64,000 bases of DNA from NCBI GenBank assembly GCA_011033025.1, contig WFMF01000218.1, positions 186,001-250,000 of the forward strand, written 5' to 3'. Made by a program: the position numbers and the translations under genes. Source of the stretch: Beroe forskalii. Its lineage: Eukaryota; Ctenophora; Nuda; Beroida; Beroidae. Of the stretch, positions 1 to 9,580 are shown in pieces. Numbering within the stretch: the first letter of the stretch is position 1; the number at the start of each line of letters is the position of its first letter. The notes under the pieces were generated by a model. It worked only from the letters and a program-made list of their open reading frames with translations, ran no database searches and was not told the DNA's origin.

Positions 1-542
1 TCCGGGCGCCAGTCTAATGTACATTCAATTCTTGTGAAGGTATAAACCTTACAACTCAATGTACAACCGTTTTAGTTTATATAATAGCCATAAGAATAAG
101 TCATTGTTCATTGCTCTGAATGCTGAGTTCCCTCACCTTTTAAATCCAATAAATTTGTCAGTCATCTGTCGTCTTTATTCCCTAGAAGTCTAGTTGAGAT
201 GTACACTTCTAACCCTCTCATATTTCCACCATTCTACTTCTATCTGCTCGGATTCCTATACTTACGCATGATATGTGTACAGAATACAGATGTATTGATA
301 AATAATTTAGGTGTTGATTAGGAAGATGCGTAATTTTGCTGTAATTGCGCATTTACTTTCAACTGAAATTAAATCGAAAGAAAACACGCACACAGCAAAA
401 TTCTGCCTCTTTACCGATCCCCTAAATTCGATCAATCGATCTGCAGATATTTTTGTTAGCCCTCTAGCCTCTAACCTGTCCCACCCACATTAGGTTTTCT
501 GGCTCTATGCCATGTCATGGCTAACTAGCAGAGAACCACACA
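1..542. other. Gene-free left edge
   Basis: AT-rich sequence with no supported exon. The short reading frame at 311-493 has no recognisable family features and no splice context. The segment just before 543 is presumably the 5' flank or leader of the ankyrin gene. Confidence 0.5.
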
Positions 543-2420
543 ATGGCCCATACCCCCGAGGAGCAACAGTTCCTGCTTGCCAGACAGCGGATCTGTGATG
601 GGGAGCTACCTTTCCTCAAGACTACCTTCGAGGGGGACGGGTGGTGTAAGGTGTTTGATAACTCCGAGACGTACCTGCTCATGGCCTGCTACTACAGGTG
701 AGAGGAGAGGTGGTTGGTTAATAACTTTGTAAGGGTGGCAATAGTCTGTTGATATCATAGGTTGTGATTGGGATAAGGGCGTAATTGTAAAGTATTAATT
801 TGAAACACTGTGGATAATGATTATTTTTTTGCTTTTTTAAACTTAATTTGAAAGTTTGAATTGTACTAAAATCATAATAATATTTCAGACAAAGATCAGT
901 AATCGAGTACCTGGCGTATCAAGCAACTAGAAACATAAACAAGGTGTGGCACGATTTAACGTACAATGCATGTTCCTTGACTTTCTGTTCTTCACCCCGA
1001 ATGTCAGTTTCTTTCCTCAAGTTAAATTAGCCCCAATAAACCAGTTTTCCCCCCAATTACATCCCAGTCCCCAATGATTAACCAATCCCCCCTTTCCGAA
1101 GCCAGAAGTACAGGCGTGGCTGAAGGTGGTGTCCCCAAACGATAACAACCCCCTTCACAACTATATCTGCTCGTCCTCCATTGCTTATCGTCGGAAACCT
1201 CGACACACCGGCCTTCCTATCCTCACATCCGTTATAAAGTTACTCGTATCTCTAGGTTGGATCGGAGGAAGTTTTGTTATCACTAATTCAATACTCTTTT
1301 GTGTTTTTATACCAACCTACGTTGGTTGTATTCTACGTGATAACTCTGTATTTTAAAGGACACCACTTTTGCATCTAAAGTTTGCGATGCATTCCTCAAG
1401 ATTTGATGCTTACCTTCCTATCACAGTATCACCTTTCTCAGTATTTGATGCTTATCTTCTTATAACCGTTCTCAGGATTTGACATTAACGCTGCCAACTC
1501 CTACGGAGAAACGCCCCTCTACCTCGCTGTAAACAGTAACGACTTGTTAGCAGTAGAGACCCTCCTAACCCTGGGTGGAGACATCAATACTCGTTGCTGT
1601 GTACTGCAGGAAACAGTGCTACACCTCGCATGTACCCTGGAGGTTTGTTCAGTAACCCACGGGGGGGGGGGGGGGCGGGTGGACCGAAATCTGCGTTTAC
1701 AATAGCATAAATTTAACATAAATTACAGTAACAATTATCATATTTGTATCAATGCAATATGACGAATCTAGGTACTTATAGAAATATTAATAATAAATTA
1801 AATCATTTCTTTATTTACAGGACCACGGTATGATGGAAGCCTTCCTTGCCGCCCCTGAAGTAGACGTTAACGCCACTAACATGCACGGCTGGTCCCCCCT
1901 CCACCTGGCTGCACAGAAAGGAGACACGTATAAAGTAGGGCGGCTGCTGGAGGCCGGGGCGCGAGTGGAGATGGAGTCAGTGCGGGGCGACACCCCCATC
2001 TTCTTCAGCATGCATAATAACGCCCCTGAAAACACCTCCTTCACCCTGCTCTTCAACCACATCCGAGAGAGGTTTGGAGAGGAGGAAGCTATTGCACAAT
2101 ACAGACATACGAACAGCAAGGGGGAGTCCCTGCTGGAATGTGCGGTAAAACACGAGAACTTTGCTGCTATGAAGCTCCTGCTGGAGGAAGGACTGTTTGA
2201 TATCAACCACAGGGATGCCCAGGGTAAGACCCTGCTGCATCTGAGTGTAAGTCACGCTCCGAATGTGCAGATCCTCAGCTTTCTCCTGGATAACGGACTG
2301 AGGCCTAATGAGGTGGATGCGGTGGGGAATACAGCACTCATGTACTTCTTTAAGCAGAGCAGAGCGGCGCCAAGTAAGAGTGGGGGAGGAGCCAAGATGT
2401 CTCCCAATCTTAATGTGTGA
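543..2420 (+). CDS. Ankyrin-repeat protein, 4 exons
   Basis: Model: exons 543-697, 889-929, 1476-1642 and 1821-2420, about 320 residues. The ATG at 543 opens an uninterrupted frame. Ankyrin repeats are visible throughout: the exon 3 product has the D-x-N-A...G-x-T-P-L-x-L-A pattern, and exon 4 has two clean units (a G-W-S-P-L-H-L-A-A motif near residue 135 and a G-K-T-L-L-H-L-S motif near residue 250). Such arrays are protein-interaction scaffolds; no catalytic or membrane segment is seen, so the role is unknown. Introns 1 and 3 are GT-AG. The exon 2/3 join has no GT donor in the right phase; a GA donor at 930 gives A+GA and a continuous ankyrin unit. The last 15 residues are low-complexity (S/G/K). 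The family assignment is firm; the exon 2/3 boundary is inference. Confidence 0.8.
1663..1680. repeat. Poly-G tract in ankyrin intron 3
   Basis: A run of about 15 G interrupted once by C, 20 bp downstream of the exon 3 donor. Such runs are prone to sequencing-length error and can form G-quadruplexes. Confidence 0.8.
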
Positions 2421-3916
2421 AGGGGTGTGTGAATCTGTGACTAAGGGTTGTGAAGGATGTTTGGTCGATGCATGAAAGTATGAAGTTTTGATTATTTGCG
2501 AGCTTCAATATCCTATTCAAGTACAGTATATGGCATATGGGGTTTATCAATTCAGTATCAATTGTATTGTATGTGAGTGCTGTTCTATGCTAATTATGTT
2601 TTACGGTAGTTTGTATGGTCAGTAGAGTTTCGTCGAACGTTTAATTGCTGGAAGAAGTATTTTCATCCGAAGCTTTCTAAAATCATGATGTAATTATATC
2701 GTCGAATGTACAGTACAATACAGTAAGTTAGTACTAAGTACATAGCCATTTCGGAATGGCCGTGCTTCTATATGATTCAGATAAAACTCCAAGAAAAAGA
2801 GAAAAAGGTACAATATAATATATACAATAATGAGTAATGACTCGCCATTATTGATCTTATTGATACCTATTATGATTTTTGATATAATATATACAATTCA
2901 AACATTTACCTCCTGTTGCTATAGGGGAAGTTTGAATATAATGAACCTTTTGATTGCTACATTTTATTTGTATATCGTTATTACGCTGATTCCTTAGCAG
3001 TTACCTATAATCCTAAATGCAAGATTACATGACTCTCCGGTAACAGTCAATCCCCATTCTGAAAGACTGAAAAAGACTGAAAAACATTTCACTTTGATTT
3101 GGATTATTTTGTCATTCACATAAGCTAGTAGAACAAGCTGTGACTCGTATTCTATTGCATTGCATTGCAGCTGTGAAAGATTATGTTTTTATTTTCAATC
3201 TTGGAAGATTTTAATTGCTGCTTGAAACCTTACGCTGTTTCCGGGCGTAATTTCGTAAATTAGAGTACGTGATATTTTGATTGGTTCGAATTACGTGATA
3301 TATTACCGTTATGTAAGAATTAATATTTTGATTTAATTTGATTATATATACCACTTTTTAGTACAGTTACTTTTCGTTTATTATTAATATTGGTTGCTGA
3401 GAAAATCTGTATTCAAACTTAGCTCTTGTAAAAAGCATTGTATTAAATCCAACTTATGATTTCGACTAGAAAAGCTATTAAGCTTATTAAGATAAAAAAT
3501 TGTAAATATTATCAGTTCGTTCATTTTCAGTTTTAATTATGATCTGAGTATAAAAATGGTAAAATGCAATGATTTATGCCATGTTCATGTACTATTGTAC
3601 TTAATGTAGATACTGTAATTCTTTTCAATTGACAGCAATTTGATTTTCCAAATTATTATTTCATTCAACTCGGAGTCTTATTTGTTTCCAGCTCATGAAT
3701 ACCTCAGGAAATTTATAAAATTTGTTTGGAATGGCTGATTGTAACTGATTGTAAGTTTTTGAGATTGGGGACATTTAATCAAAAGCACTTACAGTAATAA
3801 TTTTTAATGGCCTGTTATAATGCTCATAAAGTTGTAATAACTGTTGTTTCTAACGCTAGTGATAAGAGCTACTTGTAGAATGTAGCTCAGCTGCGGTGAC
3901 TGCTCTCTTTGAGAAT
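2421..3916. other. Intergenic, AT-rich
   Basis: No exon or RNA gene recognised. It probably holds the 3' UTR of the ankyrin gene and the promoter of the glucosidase gene. An acceptor-like CAG at 3888-3890 just before the glucosidase frame leaves room for an upstream non-coding or short coding exon. Confidence 0.5.
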
Positions 3917-5941
3917 ATGTTTGCTGAAGAGGACTACATCCTCACTTCCTCCTCCCTTCCGTCTAACAGCAACAACAACCCCATCCTCTCCAACTCCTTC
4001 CTCGGATACCGCCTTCACGGTGATGCCTTCTTCATGAATGGGCTGTACAATGGCTACCGGAAGTCTTGTCACAGAGCCAGGATCCCGTGTTTCATCCCAT
4101 ATGTTGCTGGTCATGCTAATTTGTATACCCTGAACTCCAAACAGGCCACATATACCGTGGAGGGAGATAATTATGAACAAGTTTTTTATGCTCACAGCGT
4201 TTTAAATAGGGTTTTTATTACTGAAATAACTGTGAAATCGGGGACAGTTTCGTTGGAAAATAAGCTAGACCCTAAGCTGTGGGAGTCGGATTTGGATCAG
4301 ATTACATTTGGAAAGAAAACTTTGTACGACGGAGATCCTAGTTCGTTGGTACTTTTTTCCGCTTGGCAAATCAAAGAACCAGAGACTGAATCAGCCCCTA
4401 AATTGTCTGTTTATTGCATGTCAACTTCACAATCCAAAACACTTGGTGAAGGGAAACATGTTTTTATTTTAGCTTTTGGCTTTTCTGCAGATGAGACTAT
4501 GGAGTTCTATGATCTGGCCACGAAGTATAATGAAGATGGGGTGCTCTTTTCTACTCACAAGAAGTCATGGGAATATGTCTGGGAGACTGTAAACATCGAT
4601 GTGAACAACGCTGATTTTGCTAAAACTGTAAAATCCTCAATGTTCTTCCTCTTGAGTGCCTTTCCTCACTTTGCTCTTTCAATTCCAGATTTAGAAAACT
4701 ATCCATTTCAGTTCTTTGGCGTCAGTCCAGGTAGCCTCGGTAATGGTGGTAAGGATCAGGATTACTGGGGTCATGTCTTCTGGGATCAGGACCTCTGGAT
4801 GCTTCCAAGCATCATGGTCCTATTCCCTGCTTTGGTCAGACAATCTATACTGTACAGAATAGCCATGTTGCCAGGAGCTCGAGCTAAAGCCCGTTCAGCC
4901 GGCTACCTGGGTGCCATGTATCCTTGGGAATCTGGTCGCACTGGCGTGGATGTTTGCCCTGGCGACATATACGCCAAGTATCAACAACACATTACTGGGT
5001 GTGTAGTGTTTGCTATCAGACAATATGTCTATGCAACTGGATCATGGGATATTTTAACCAAAGATGGGGCATGGGATGTTGTGAAGGAAACAGCTGATTA
5101 TTGGGTATCCCGGGTAGAATGGGACGGAGATAACTTTGTGATAAACCATGTTATGGACCCAGATGAGTACCATTACAATGTTAACAACTCCTGCTTCACC
5201 AATGCTGCTGCTCGTTTGAATCTCCTATTTGCTATTGAAGCATCACAGAAGTTGGCAAAGACGCCAGATCCAAGGTGGGTGGCAGTTAGTCAGGAAGAGG
5301 GAGGTATCAAGATCCCATTTGACAGTGCACTCCGGTATCACCCTGAGTATGACGGGTATACCCCGGGGACGCTGATCAAACAGGCATCTGTTGTTCTGCT
5401 GGGATACCCTCTTGGAGTGAAGATGGATGATGATGTGAGGAGAAATGACATCGAGCAGTATGCAAAGTGTACTGATAAAGGACCAGGCATGACATACAGT
5501 ATGTACAGCATAGGGATGCTAGAGCTTGGGAAGGAAGATGAAGCTGAGAGGCTTTATAAAATTCAGTTCAAGCATCTCAGACCTCCGTTTAGGATTTGGA
5601 ATGAGTATCCGAATGCAGTTGGATGTACTAACTTCCTAACAGCTGTTGGAGGGTTTCTCCAGAGTTTGTTGTATGGTTATTTGGGACTGAGAGTACTTGC
5701 AGATTGTCTCATGATCAATCCGGTCGTGATTCCTGACTGTACTCATGCCAGGTATACAGGTGTTACGTTTTGCTCGGAGAGGTTTAATATCGATGTCTTC
5801 AAGGATAACTTTGTTATTTGTCGTACCACTGGGAATGCATTTGAGTTGTGGTTTATCTCTCAGGGGAATGAAAAATGGCCGTTAGTAACAAATAAAGTGT
5901 TAAACCTTCCCTCTGGATCTTATTCAATTAATCGTGGCTAG
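3917..5941 (+). CDS. PGGHG: PGGHG-like glucosylgalactosylhydroxylysine glucosidase (GH65)
   Basis: Single uninterrupted frame, 674 residues from the ATG at 3917 (vertebrate PGGHG is about 737). This GH65-family enzyme removes glucose from the Glc-Gal-hydroxylysine units of collagen. The N-terminal domain carries the family's 'NGLYNG' motif. The catalytic (alpha/alpha)6 barrel has the conserved G-H-x-F-W-D-Q-D-L-W block with Asp290, the M-x-P-D-E-Y-H block with Glu417 (general acid position) and the W-N-E block with Glu563, matching the three carboxylates of the human enzyme. No signal peptide is visible. The frame continues 5' of 3917 as far as a GTG at 3896, with an acceptor-like CAG at 3888-3890, so an extra 5' exon is possible, but residue 1 at 3917 aligns well with family N-termini. 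Lack of introns over 2 kb is unusual among its neighbours and could reflect retroposition. Confidence 0.9.
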   Translation: MFAEEDYILTSSSLPSNSNNNPILSNSFLGYRLHGDAFFMNGLYNGYRKSCHRARIPCFIPYVAGHANLYTLNSKQATYTVEGDNYEQVFYAHSVLNRVFITEITVKSGTVSLENKLDPKLWESDLDQITFGKKTLYDGDPSSLVLFSAWQIKEPETESAPKLSVYCMSTSQSKTLGEGKHVFILAFGFSADETMEFYDLATKYNEDGVLFSTHKKSWEYVWETVNIDVNNADFAKTVKSSMFFLLSAFPHFALSIPDLENYPFQFFGVSPGSLGNGGKDQDYWGHVFWDQDLWMLPSIMVLFPALVRQSILYRIAMLPGARAKARSAGYLGAMYPWESGRTGVDVCPGDIYAKYQQHITGCVVFAIRQYVYATGSWDILTKDGAWDVVKETADYWVSRVEWDGDNFVINHVMDPDEYHYNVNNSCFTNAAARLNLLFAIEASQKLAKTPDPRWVAVSQEEGGIKIPFDSALRYHPEYDGYTPGTLIKQASVVLLGYPLGVKMDDDVRRNDIEQYAKCTDKGPGMTYSMYSIGMLELGKEDEAERLYKIQFKHLRPPFRIWNEYPNAVGCTNFLTAVGGFLQSLLYGYLGLRVLADCLMINPVVIPDCTHARYTGVTFCSERFNIDVFKDNFVICRTTGNAFELWFISQGNEKWPLVTNKVLNLPSGSYSINRG

Positions 5942-5983
5942 TTATTACAACATTGCGCCCACCACATTGTTAGCTATGTTCTA

Positions 5984-7479
5984 GGCCCCACAAGCTCTAG
6001 GTCGAAATTTCAAATTATGTCACAAAATTACCGTATACATGTACTGAGTCGATCTAGCGTAAAAGAACAGTACATAAATAATCCAATTAGCGACAGGGCG
6101 TAATCTAATACACGCGCGATTGGAGAGGGCCAGCATGTACCGGCAAGAATAACAAACGTATCTTACATATCTACTGTGTTTAGCTGTTCGTTTCTCTTGA
6201 TTTGTTCCATTTTATACATTCAATACAAGCAACCGTGGATTGAATATTCATTGCTTTTGCAATGTTTTTGAAGTCAATCTCATTGTCTTAGTCAAGTATA
6301 ATTATGTCATAATAAGTGTAATAAATACTTAAATAGGGTCATAAATGAGAATTTATAACAGTATCATTCAATATCCCGATTTGTTGAGTTCTAGAGTTCT
6401 AGAGTTCTAGATTAGACGTCTGAAGTTACTCACCATAATTTGGTATTCGAATTCTAAATTTACCTATTTGTTGATTCAATACTAATAGACTTAACATGGT
6501 TTTGAACTTAAAACTTAAATTTAATCGTCATAAACCACATAAATTTAGCCAAGTATCAAGTACTGCATTTATTGGTTTGTCTGCGATCACTGCCCACATG
6601 GATGCTGAATCATCCTCTTCTCCGGAGCCTCCGAAGAAGAAGCAAAAGTCTGGTGGTTCGTTTTTTTCTTATGCATCATGCTCAAACGGATTCACAAACT
6701 GTCTCAAAAGCATCATCTCGCGAATGTGACAAATGTTTCGACAGTAAAGTTCAGGAAGCTGTATGTTGTAGGAAGTGTGATGAACTCTCTGACCTTATAT
6801 CTGAGCTATACAATTGCGTAACAGAAACAAATATTTTTGAAAGTTTGGTCTCGCAAGGACTAGAGTGCACCCGTTTCATACACGGTTCATCAATCAAGGA
6901 TTATAAAGGGATGAGTATCTTTCTAAGCCCTAAGCCCTTTAATAACGGCCTAAAACGTCATTTACTTTATCGTAACTTCGTGATCATGGCCAACAAAGGA
7001 CATCCATTAGGCAAAAATAATCGAACTGTAATCCCAAGCTGTGTTGTTGGCAAGATCAGAGAAAAATACCCGCAAGAAGATGGTTCCTATGAGGGTTATC
7101 ATGATGTACGGATGATAGAATAACTACATGAGGGATTATGTGTCCTAATTACTATAATGGATGTTTCAGGCATGTTATATTCATAGAAACATATTGGTAA
7201 TTTGAACTAATTAGTTCCATCACCTGTCCAAACATTCTATATTGCACTAATTACATAACAAGTTCACATAAAAATAAACGATTATCCATTGTACTAATGT
7301 ATAACACGTATCACACATTACACTATAGCGCAACATGCTGGCCCTCTCGGATTACAAGCAACTACGCGCCCTAATATCTCGTAATCCAATTAACTCTAGA
7401 GGGTGGGACAAAGCGCATTCTCTACATCAAGCTTATATCTATCCATTAAGATAAAGTTGTTTCTAGAGCTTGTGGGCCC
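5984..7479. mobile_element. Putative TIR DNA element carrying a P2X7-ballast ORF
   Basis: The outer ends are inverted copies: GGCCCCACAAGCTCTAG at 5984-6000 against the reverse complement of CTAGAGCTTGTGGGCCC at 7463-7479. A second inverted block, GAGAGGGCCAGCATGT, lies at 6123-6138 and, inverted, at 7333-7348. Spacing inside the two arms is similar (about 120 bp between blocks), so these are diverged TIRs of about 150 bp. No clear target-site duplication is seen; TTTAAA follows the right end. The only sizeable ORF inside is the P2X7-ballast protein. No transposase was recognised, so this could be a non-autonomous element, a captured domain, or an inverted repeat flanking a host gene. Confidence 0.5.
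6598..7123 (+). CDS. P2X7 C-terminal (ballast) domain protein, frame broken
   Basis: The C-terminal part (frame from 6671 to the stop at 7121-7123, about 150 residues) matches the zinc-binding cysteine domain found in the P2X7 receptor tail and in stand-alone invertebrate proteins. It has a C-x2-C pair, a V-C-C-R-x-C-D block, C-x-T-R-F, Y-R-N-F-V, a V-I-P-S-C-V-V-x-x-I-R-E block and a final Y-x-G-Y. No P2X channel part is present. An in-frame ATG at 6598 in the other frame encodes an acidic/serine start and a basic P-P-K-K-K-Q-K stretch that looks like a nuclear signal. The two frames meet at a seven-T run (6661-6667), so one base of length change would join them. Alternatively translation starts at the ATG at 6671. 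The gene sits between inverted repeats. Its function is not known. Confidence 0.6.
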
Positions 7480-8018
7480 TTTAAAGATTGACTTTCTATT
7501 TGTATGAAATTTCAATTTTATGGGAAAAATTTTGATAATAATTTCAATATTTTAATTCGATTCAGATTTTTAAAAATTTTTCTGAAATTTGAATGCAGTA
7601 TATTTTCTAGATAATGATTTTACTAGATGTACAATGTTTTACTAGATGTATAACATTATAACGCTGATTGCAGGTTTTTATTACAGGGTTTTAAAGTATT
7701 TCATATTTTATGATTTTATCTTTTTTATATTGACAGATTTGTGGTTCTATACTTAAACTTTTTAAGTTTTATACTTATAAACACTTTCGGCCGTTTAATT
7801 TCTGCCATACAATCTAAATTGACTCTTTGCCCTAATTGCTTAATTGCATCCATGGTTCTGTTCTCAGGACTATGCATACTGCCATACTGTTTATTTCTGC
7901 TATATTATCACCTCAAGTTTCGCTTCAACTAATTTTCCAAATCATTATTAATAATCACTACCTTATAAAGTTTTAAATTTATTTTGGCTATCTCGATTGA
8001 CATTCTCTTTCCACCCAG
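7480..8018. other. Intergenic or upstream intron of POLG2-like gene
   Basis: AT-rich, with short ORFs of no recognised family. The CAG at 8016-8018 preceded by a pyrimidine stretch is a plausible acceptor, so a 5' exon encoding a targeting peptide could lie here or in this gap. I could not identify it. Confidence 0.4.
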
Positions 8019-8022
8019 TAGT

Positions 8023-9024
8023 ATGAATGGCAAGCTAACGAAAAGACTTATCAAGCTAGGCTTCCTCCCCAACTCCCGCTACTTACCCCACAATGGGAGT
8101 ATTATTCTGATCAACCTCGAGAATAACTGGATCCAGGATCGTAATCGTCGTCAGTCCCTCCTCATCAGCCCTCCTTCAAACCTCAACGACTTAGCATGGG
8201 AGAGAATCAGCAAGTATTACTCCAACAAATCCGTCAGTTTTACCAGTTACACTCCGGTACATTCGAATTACCTGAGTAAGGTATGTGGGCCTTGTACGAA
8301 GCAGCATCCTGCGGACTGTTGCAATGAAAAATCAGAAATATTTGACATTTCGAGGCTCGGGTTTACGGAAGATAAATTCCTGCACTCTGTGAGCTTTTTT
8401 GGTCCACACGTTGCTCATGCTGGGTTGCTGGAATTTGACCAGATGAGGGAGTCTTACTATAAATACAGCTTGTTCTTCAAGTTTTTACACAATTTTAGTC
8501 CATCAAACTTTTTCATTGAGAAGTTATCGGACAATTCCATTCACTTGCTTTATCAAACTGGTAAGAACTTCAGAGTACCTCTGCAAGAAACAATGTATCA
8601 CAAGTTAGAATCCTCACAAACCCTTGTTCTGCAATCTGTCATGTTCCTTTCTAACTGGTACCTGGCTATAGTTCTGGACAAATTCCAGGATGAGATACCA
8701 CCCCATTACGGTGCATTCCACCCCCGACTAGCTCCGTGTCATGTTGGGGTTATACCCAGTGATCAAACAAACCAGGACATTGTCAGTACTGCGGATAAGA
8801 TATGCAAAAACCTGAACAACAATGGGGTTCTAAGTAGGCAGTTTCAGTCTACCAGTGAGAGTGGGGAGATAGGGGTTCCGTTTGATATCATGGTGGATGA
8901 GCAGTGTGTTATGGAGGAGAAGGTGACACTGTTGGATAGGAAAAACGAGAGATTCCATGTTGTTCCGAACATCAGCAAACTGCCTCAAATTTTCAAGTTA
9001 TATTGGAATTCAGTGATAGACTGA
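8023..9024 (+). CDS. POLG2: POLG2-like mitochondrial DNA polymerase accessory subunit
   Basis: Frame of 333 residues from the ATG at 8023. The C-terminal 120 residues align with the anticodon-binding-like domain of DNA polymerase gamma subunit 2: an H-P-x-L-A-P block near residue 235, a helix with N-N-G matching L-E-N-G-I, and a closing E-x-V-T-L-L-D-R...I-S-K-L...F block that matches the human C-terminus position by position. The middle has the S-P-S-N-F motif of the class-II synthetase-like fold. POLG2 is the processivity factor of mtDNA replication. At 333 residues it is shorter than human (485), and no targeting peptide is visible, so a 5' exon is probably missing from this model; an acceptor-like site ends at 8018. 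The assignment rests mainly on the C-terminal domain. Confidence 0.72.
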   Translation: MNGKLTKRLIKLGFLPNSRYLPHNGSIILINLENNWIQDRNRRQSLLISPPSNLNDLAWERISKYYSNKSVSFTSYTPVHSNYLSKVCGPCTKQHPADCCNEKSEIFDISRLGFTEDKFLHSVSFFGPHVAHAGLLEFDQMRESYYKYSLFFKFLHNFSPSNFFIEKLSDNSIHLLYQTGKNFRVPLQETMYHKLESSQTLVLQSVMFLSNWYLAIVLDKFQDEIPPHYGAFHPRLAPCHVGVIPSDQTNQDIVSTADKICKNLNNNGVLSRQFQSTSESGEIGVPFDIMVDEQCVMEEKVTLLDRKNERFHVVPNISKLPQIFKLYWNSVID

Positions 9025-9580
9025 TCTTTTTTAATTTCATGATACATCCTTTTCATGGTGTTTCGTTTAAAATGTGATCCTTAGATTTTATTTGAAATAT
9101 TTATTATATTGGTCTGTAATGTTAAAATGTATGTTAAAACACAGTGACCCGTGTTACAACTAAGCATACATCAAAACTAATGCTCCAGATATTTTGTATT
9201 TCGATTAGTATAATTTCTATATTTTAAGATTTTATTACATTGAAAAGCGATATGAATAGAATTTTAGATTTCCTTCAATTTTCTGTGTTTTAAATGCTTT
9301 AATAAATTGATGGTAAATGATGATGTTTACCTCATAAATGTTTTTTACTCGATAATTTCAAATCTATATTTTCTAAAAATCAAATATTTTCAGAAAATTT
9401 GTACGATGATTTATATGGATCATGGTTTTTCATTCAAAGCCAATCTATTGATCTCAAAATTACCTACTGCCGTGGAAGTATTCAAACCTATATTTATTTA
9501 TTTATACTCAATTCTCTTAGAAATCATTCGTTTATTGAAATTATTGACTTCGAAAGTTATTTATTTATTTATAAGTTTGA
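9025..9580. other. Intergenic, very AT-rich
   Basis: About three-quarters A+T, with ATTT/TTTA runs immediately before the zinc-finger start codon. The overlapping short frames at 9307-9603 and 9399-9584 look like chance low-complexity reading frames. Confidence 0.5.

Noticed and set aside
1126-1356. Open frame between ankyrin exons 2 and 3, considered as an extra exon
   Set aside because: It needs a weak GTCGGA donor and adds non-ankyrin sequence; the GA-AG model gives a continuous repeat without it.
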